Shown here: positions 43,160 through 46,667 of the stretch, piece by piece
Position numbering within the stretch: position 1 is the first letter of the stretch
Layout: every line of letters starts with the position of its first letter
Origin: Flavobacteriaceae bacterium
GTDB lineage: Bacteria; Bacteroidota; Bacteroidia; Flavobacteriales; Flavobacteriaceae
Reading direction: 5' to 3'
DNA length: 46,667 nucleotides
Assembly: GCA_028825365.1 (NCBI GenBank)
Contig: JAPKAF010000005.1
Location: 1 to 46,667, forward strand
Notes under the pieces: model-generated
Told to the model about the DNA's origin: nothing
Databases searched by the model: none
The model's input: the letters and a program-made list of their open reading frames with translations, nothing else
Position numbers and translations under genes: made by a program

Positions 43160-44211
43160 TGTCCTTTAAATTTAAAAACTCTTATTCTTTTGCAATTAAA
43201 ACATCTTTTGCAATTTCTTCAATTATACTTCTTATAGTAGGAGCTATTCTCTTTCTGTATTCTTTATTAAATCAATATTACTTTCAACTTGGTTTACTTG
43301 TAACTTTAATTTTCATAATCTCTTTTTTAATAATTCAGTCAAGAATTGAAGCTTTTATTTATGTAAAGATTAAAAACCTTTATAAAGATTTAAACATTAT
43401 TGATTCAATATCTTTATCTAAGCCTAATGTTACTACTGATATGAACTCTTTAATGCAAAATATCAATGAGTTTAGTAAAGATAAAAAACTGGAGATTGAA
43501 AATTTAAAAGTTCAAGAAGAGTTTAGAAAAGAGTTTATAGGCAATGTAGCACATGAGTTAAAAACTCCAATTTTTACTATCCAAGGATATATTGAGAATC
43601 TGATAGACGGTGCCGCGGAAAATGAGTTACTAAGACATAAGTTTTTAAATAGGGCACAAATTAGTGTAGAAAGATTGATTTATATTATAAAGGATTTAGA
43701 TATGATCACTAAGTTAGAGTCTGGTTCACTTAATTTAGAAGTAAGCAGTTTTGATTTAAATGAACTTATAAAAAATATTTTTGATCAATTGGAAATTCAA
43801 GCACAAAAAAAGGAAATTAAATTAATTTTTAACAAAGATTATTCAGAATCTATTTTAGTAAATGCAGATAGGGATAAGATTCATCAAGTTATAACAAACC
43901 TTATCATTAACTCTATCAAATATGGAACTTTTAAAGGGACTACAGAAATCAGTTTAGAAAGTTTAACAACTGAGAAATTAATAGTTAGAGTTACAGATAA
44001 CGGAGAAGGAATTTTGAATGATCACTTGCCTAGACTTTTTGAAAGATTTTATAGAGTTGACCAAAGTGGATCTAGAAAACAAGGAGGGTCTGGTTTGGGC
44101 CTTTCAATTGTGAAGCATATAATAGATGCTCATAATGAGAATATATACATTGAATCTAAATTAGGCATTGGAAGTGAGTTTTCTTTTACTTTATCCAAAT
44201 GTGTAAATTAG
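43159..44211 (+). CDS. Sensor histidine kinase (PhoR-like)
   Basis: The 350-residue protein has two TM helices close together (about 17-37 and 43-60) with almost no periplasmic loop, a linker helix, the H-box VAHELKTPIFT with His132, and an ATPase domain with NLIINSIKYG, DNGEGI, FERFYRVDQS and GGSGLGLSIVKHI. With so little outside the membrane, it may sense membrane state or a partner protein. It is the partner of the overlapping response regulator. Confidence 0.93.
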   Translation: MSFKFKNSYSFAIKTSFAISSIILLIVGAILFLYSLLNQYYFQLGLLVTLIFIISFLIIQSRIEAFIYVKIKNLYKDLNIIDSISLSKPNVTTDMNSLMQNINEFSKDKKLEIENLKVQEEFRKEFIGNVAHELKTPIFTIQGYIENLIDGAAENELLRHKFLNRAQISVERLIYIIKDLDMITKLESGSLNLEVSSFDLNELIKNIFDQLEIQAQKKEIKLIFNKDYSESILVNADRDKIHQVITNLIINSIKYGTFKGTTEISLESLTTEKLIVRVTDNGEGILNDHLPRLFERFYRVDQSGSRKQGGSGLGLSIVKHIIDAHNENIYIESKLGIGSEFSFTLSKCVN

Positions 44212-44270
44212 TCTACTTTATTTTCTTTTTAAGAATTTATTATTATTTCTTTGCATAAAAATTTGAGGTT

Positions 44271-44948
44271 TTGGGTAGTAAAAATAAATTAAAAAAATTT
44301 AAAGAAAACGACAATTTTAATAATGTCTTTCAACCAACTAGAGAGGAATTACTTTCTAATTCTTTTGAATTTAAGGGAAGTTGGTCTGAAAAAATATTCA
44401 ATAATAGTAATCCAATTATTTTAGAGTTAGGATGTGGTAAAGGAGAGTACTCAGTAGAACTTGCAAAAAACAATCCTAATATAAATTTTATTGGTATCGA
44501 CATTAAAGGTGCAAGATTTTGGAGAGGGGCAAAAACCGCAATAGAAAATAAAATTATCAATGTTAAATTTATTAGAGCCCAAATAGAACTTGTAGAATGT
44601 CTTTTCGAAAAAAATGAAATATCTGAAATATGGATTACATTTCCAGACCCTCAAATTACTTATAAAAGAACAAAACATAGACTAACCAATTTGGATTTTT
44701 TAAATAAATACAAAATAATATTAAATAATGACGGATTTGTAAATCTTAAAACAGATAGTGAATTTTTGCATGGTTACACTCTAGGCCTTTTACAAGCTAT
44801 GGATGGCGCTGAAATAATATATTCAAATCACGATATTTATAAAAGAGAAGGTAGTCCAAAAGAGGTGACAGATATAAAAACTCATTACGAATCCTTATTT
44901 TTAAAAGAAGACAAGCCTATCACATATATTAAATTTAAAATCCAATAA
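44271..44948 (+). CDS. trmB: tRNA (guanine-N7-)-methyltransferase
   Basis: TrmB methylates G46 of tRNAs using SAM. In 225 residues, the SAM motif LELGCGKGEYSVELA, FIGIDIKGARFWRGAKTA, the catalytic/binding ITFPDPQITYKRTKHRL and KTDSEFLHGYTLGLL are all present. The start is TTG at 44271, which gives MGSKNKLKKFKEN, the known N terminus of flavobacterial homologues. It is followed after one base by the MGMT-like gene. Confidence 0.95.
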   Translation: MGSKNKLKKFKENDNFNNVFQPTREELLSNSFEFKGSWSEKIFNNSNPIILELGCGKGEYSVELAKNNPNINFIGIDIKGARFWRGAKTAIENKIINVKFIRAQIELVECLFEKNEISEIWITFPDPQITYKRTKHRLTNLDFLNKYKIILNNDGFVNLKTDSEFLHGYTLGLLQAMDGAEIIYSNHDIYKREGSPKEVTDIKTHYESLFLKEDKPITYIKFKIQ

Positions 44949-44949
44949 C

Positions 44950-45282
44950 TTGAAGTCTAGTCAAGATAATTTTTTTCAAAAGGTTTATTCGGTAGTTAAA
45001 TTAATCCCTTATGGAAGAGTTACAAATTACGGGTCCATTGCTAAATACTTAGGTTCTGCAAAAAGTTCAAGAGCTGTAGGCTATGCAATGAATTCTTCAC
45101 ATAATATGTCAGAAATCCCTGCTCATAGAGTTGTTAATAGAGTCGGTTTACTAACTGGAAAGCATCATTTTTTTGGCTCTAATTTAATGAAGGAACTTCT
45201 AGAAAATGAGGGGATTTGTATAGTTGATAATAAGGTGTTAAATTTTGATACTTTATACTGGGATCCTAGTATTGAACTATAA
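44950..45282 (+). CDS. Alkyltransferase-like protein (MGMT fold, catalytic Cys replaced by Ala)
   Basis: The 110-residue protein has the DNA-binding domain of O6-alkylguanine-DNA alkyltransferase: VVKLIPYGRVTNYGSIAKYL, SSRAVGYAMN, then IPAHRVVNRVG. Active enzymes have PCHR; here it is Pro57-Ala58-His59-Arg60, so it cannot accept an alkyl group. Such alkyltransferase-like proteins flip and flag damaged bases for nucleotide excision repair. It lacks the N-terminal domain of full MGMT. TTG start at 44950. Confidence 0.9.
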   Translation: MKSSQDNFFQKVYSVVKLIPYGRVTNYGSIAKYLGSAKSSRAVGYAMNSSHNMSEIPAHRVVNRVGLLTGKHHFFGSNLMKELLENEGICIVDNKVLNFDTLYWDPSIEL

Positions 45283-45316
45283 GTCTAATACATTTATTAA
45301 AATCAAGTTTTCGCAC

Positions 45317-45324
45317 TATATTTG
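45317..45324 (+). promoter_or_regulatory. -7 promoter element for mrp
   Basis: TATATTTG matches the consensus, 18 bases before the TTG start of mrp. TTTA about 20 bases upstream is a possible -33 box. Confidence 0.5.
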
Positions 45325-45342
45325 CATAAATAACAATAGACT

Positions 45343-46452
45343 TTGAAAATTAGTAAAACTGAAATACTTAAAAGACTTCAAGATGCAAATATTGACAATT
45401 GTATTTTTGTTAATCTTGTTAATTTTTCTAATGAAATTATTTTAGATGTAAATATTTCTAATCCTACACTTCAGGCTAAGAAAAAAGCTGAATTGGAGAT
45501 TAAGGAATCTTTAAATTCTGAACTAAGTTCAGGAATTAAAGTAAAAATTAATTTCAAGAAAACTTCTGCTGACAAGCCAATTAAAAAAATAGAATCAAAA
45601 AAAATATCGGGAATTAAAAATATTATTGCTATTGCTTCAGGTAAGGGTGGTGTTGGTAAATCTACTGTAACTTCGAACTTATCTGTTTCACTTGCGAAAA
45701 TGGGATTTAAAGTAGGTCTACTAGATGCAGATATTTATGGTCCTTCTATTCCTATAATGTTTGATATTGTAGACGAAAGGCCAAAATCAGTATTAGTAGA
45801 TGGTAAAAGTAAAATGGAACCCGTTACTAACTATGGAGTAAAAATACTTTCTATTGGTTTTTTCACTAAACCAGATCAAGCTGTAATATGGAGAGGTCCC
45901 ATGGCCTCTAAGGCTTTAAACCAAATGATTTTTGATGCTAATTGGGGTGAGTTAGACTTTTTAGTCATAGACTTACCGCCAGGAACTGGAGATATTCATT
46001 TAAGTATATTACAAGCATTACCAATTACAGGTGCTGTCATTGTCAGTACTCCTCAAAATGTTGCTTTAGCAGATGCTAAAAAAGGAGTTGCTATGTTTAA
46101 ACAAGAACTAATCAATGTACCTGTCTTAGGTATTGTAGAAAACATGTCTTATTTTACACCTGAGGAACTTCCAAATAATAAATATTATTTATTTGGAAAA
46201 GATGGAGCCAAGAATTTAGCAGAGGATTTAAAGGTTCCCTTTTTAGGCTGTATCCCTATTGAGCAAAGTGTTAGAGAAGCAGGTGATTTTGGAAGACCTG
46301 TAGCTATGCAAGAGGATACAGAGGTTAGTAAAGACCTTAAGGTTATTACACGAAAGATTGTCGCTGAAGTAGTCAAAAGAAACAAAGACCTTCCAGATTC
46401 AGAAGCAATTAAAATTACAACCATGGCAGGTTGTTCAGCAGTTAACAAATAA
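45343..46452 (+). CDS. mrp: Mrp/ApbC-type P-loop ATPase, Fe-S cluster carrier
   Basis: The 369-residue protein has an N-terminal MIP18/DUF59-like domain (about 1-75) and an ATPase domain with the deviant Walker A GKGGVGKST (100-108), LLDADIYGPS and VIDLPPGTGD. Where Mrp proteins usually carry CxxC after ENMS, this one has ENMSYFTPEELPNNKYY, with no cysteine. One Cys is near the C terminus (MAGCSAVNK). It is followed by a NifU-like gene, consistent with Fe-S assembly. TTG start at 45343. Confidence 0.93.
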   Translation: MKISKTEILKRLQDANIDNCIFVNLVNFSNEIILDVNISNPTLQAKKKAELEIKESLNSELSSGIKVKINFKKTSADKPIKKIESKKISGIKNIIAIASGKGGVGKSTVTSNLSVSLAKMGFKVGLLDADIYGPSIPIMFDIVDERPKSVLVDGKSKMEPVTNYGVKILSIGFFTKPDQAVIWRGPMASKALNQMIFDANWGELDFLVIDLPPGTGDIHLSILQALPITGAVIVSTPQNVALADAKKGVAMFKQELINVPVLGIVENMSYFTPEELPNNKYYLFGKDGAKNLAEDLKVPFLGCIPIEQSVREAGDFGRPVAMQEDTEVSKDLKVITRKIVAEVVKRNKDLPDSEAIKITTMAGCSAVNK

Positions 46453-46462
46453 ATTAATTATT

Positions 46463-46667
46463 ATGTCTGACACTATTAAAGAAAAAATTGAAAATGCCTT
46501 AGACGAAATTAGACCATTTCTCCAAAGAGATGGTGGTAATATTTCGCTTATTGAAATCAATAACAGTACTGTTAAGGTCAGGCTAGAAGGAGCTTGTTCT
46601 ACGTGCAGTATAAATCAAATGACACTAAAGTCAGGAGTTGAAATGACTATAAAAAAACATGCTCCAG
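46463..46667 (+). CDS. NifU-like Fe-S scaffold protein (C-terminus cut by the window)
   Basis: The first 68 residues are visible (MSDTIKEKIENALDEIRPFL then QRDGG). They include EGACSTCSINQMTLKSG, where Cys45 and Cys48 form the CxxC that binds a cluster between subunits. This is the NifU C-terminal domain alone, as in NfuA-type proteins. It begins ten bases after mrp, so the two are probably co-expressed for Fe-S cluster transfer. Confidence 0.93.
   Translation, partial: MSDTIKEKIENALDEIRPFLQRDGGNISLIEINNSTVKVRLEGACSTCSINQMTLKSGVEMTIKKHAP

Noticed and set aside
1-46667. Search for tRNA, rRNA, CRISPR, insertion sequences, phage or defence genes
   Set aside because: I saw no direct-repeat arrays, transposase motifs, tRNA-like cloverleaves or defence families by reading both strands. 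A computed scan (for example tRNAscan or a CRISPR finder) would be needed to exclude them fully.

Overview
The window comes from a bacterium of the phylum Bacteroidetes, almost certainly a flavobacterium, probably a marine type with a compact genome. The evidence is the very low GC content (by eye about 30%), the gliding/type IX secretion accessory genes gldE and gldD in their usual place after mutY and ssb, several Bacteroidetes-restricted families (DUF3127, DUF3098, DUF4271, DUF4296, DUF3784), promoters with the Bacteroidetes TAnnTTTG -7 element, and starts without a Shine-Dalgarno sequence. Genes are tightly packed. No intergenic gap exceeds about 230 bases, several convergent genes overlap at their 3' ends, and many starts are TTG. 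I see no tRNA, rRNA, CRISPR array, phage or transposon.

Layout. 1-3293 (-): a large unnamed outer-membrane beta-barrel protein, complete except for its final codon. 3395-5200 (+): exonuclease III and a Tas-type aldo/keto reductase, closed by a two-way terminator. 5235-7338 (-): RNase G, a 29-residue basic ribosomal-type protein and an HU protein. 7469-11724 (+): mutY, ssb, gldE, gldD and an EamA permease. 11760-15172 (-): a pair of exported M16 peptidases, one with and one without the zinc motif. 15400-16220 (+): ribosomal L21 and L27. 16482-18279 (+): a phosphopantetheinyl transferase, PnuC and a NadR-like kinase. 18305-20578 (+): a promoter, TPP riboswitch and TonB-dependent receptor (thiamine uptake). 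20573-21004 (-): a Rieske-like lipoprotein. 21120-22000 (+): greA and a HIT protein. 21976-23118 (-): an orphan histidine kinase. 23244-26614 (+): a DUF3127 protein, an AtoE-type transporter and two tandem PPK2 kinases. 26611-29221 (-): truB, uppP, DUF3098 and ftsX. 29333-32454 (+): leuS and a DUF3784 protein. 32447-34291 (-): an Lrp regulator and a saccharopine dehydrogenase-family enzyme. 34403-35986 (+): pckA. 35994-37407 (-): hemD and DUF4271. 37481-41366 (+): a polyprenol-phosphate mannosyltransferase-like enzyme, dihydroorotase, a DUF4296 lipoprotein and tyrS. 41369-42340 (-): a LuxE-like acyl-protein synthetase. 42482-44211 (+): an OmpR/PhoR-type two-component pair. 44271-46667 (+): trmB, an alkyltransferase-like protein, mrp and a NifU-like protein cut by the window edge.

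Most of this is core flavobacterial housekeeping: DNA repair, translation, tRNA modification, envelope biogenesis, Fe-S assembly, gluconeogenesis and vitamin uptake. I found no clear new multi-gene system. The best leads are small-scale: (i) a TPP riboswitch whose 5' strand can pair perfectly with a segment just before the receptor's start codon, giving a testable switch suited to translation without Shine-Dalgarno; (ii) a terminator-like hairpin at the start of the greA leader; (iii) several enzymes missing a textbook ligand or catalytic residue (dihydroorotase, the alkyltransferase-like protein, RNase G, Mrp, the Rieske-like lipoprotein); (iv) a DUF3127 protein ending in the same acidic tip as SSB; and (v) an unexplained protein-like reading frame next to the rpmA terminator.
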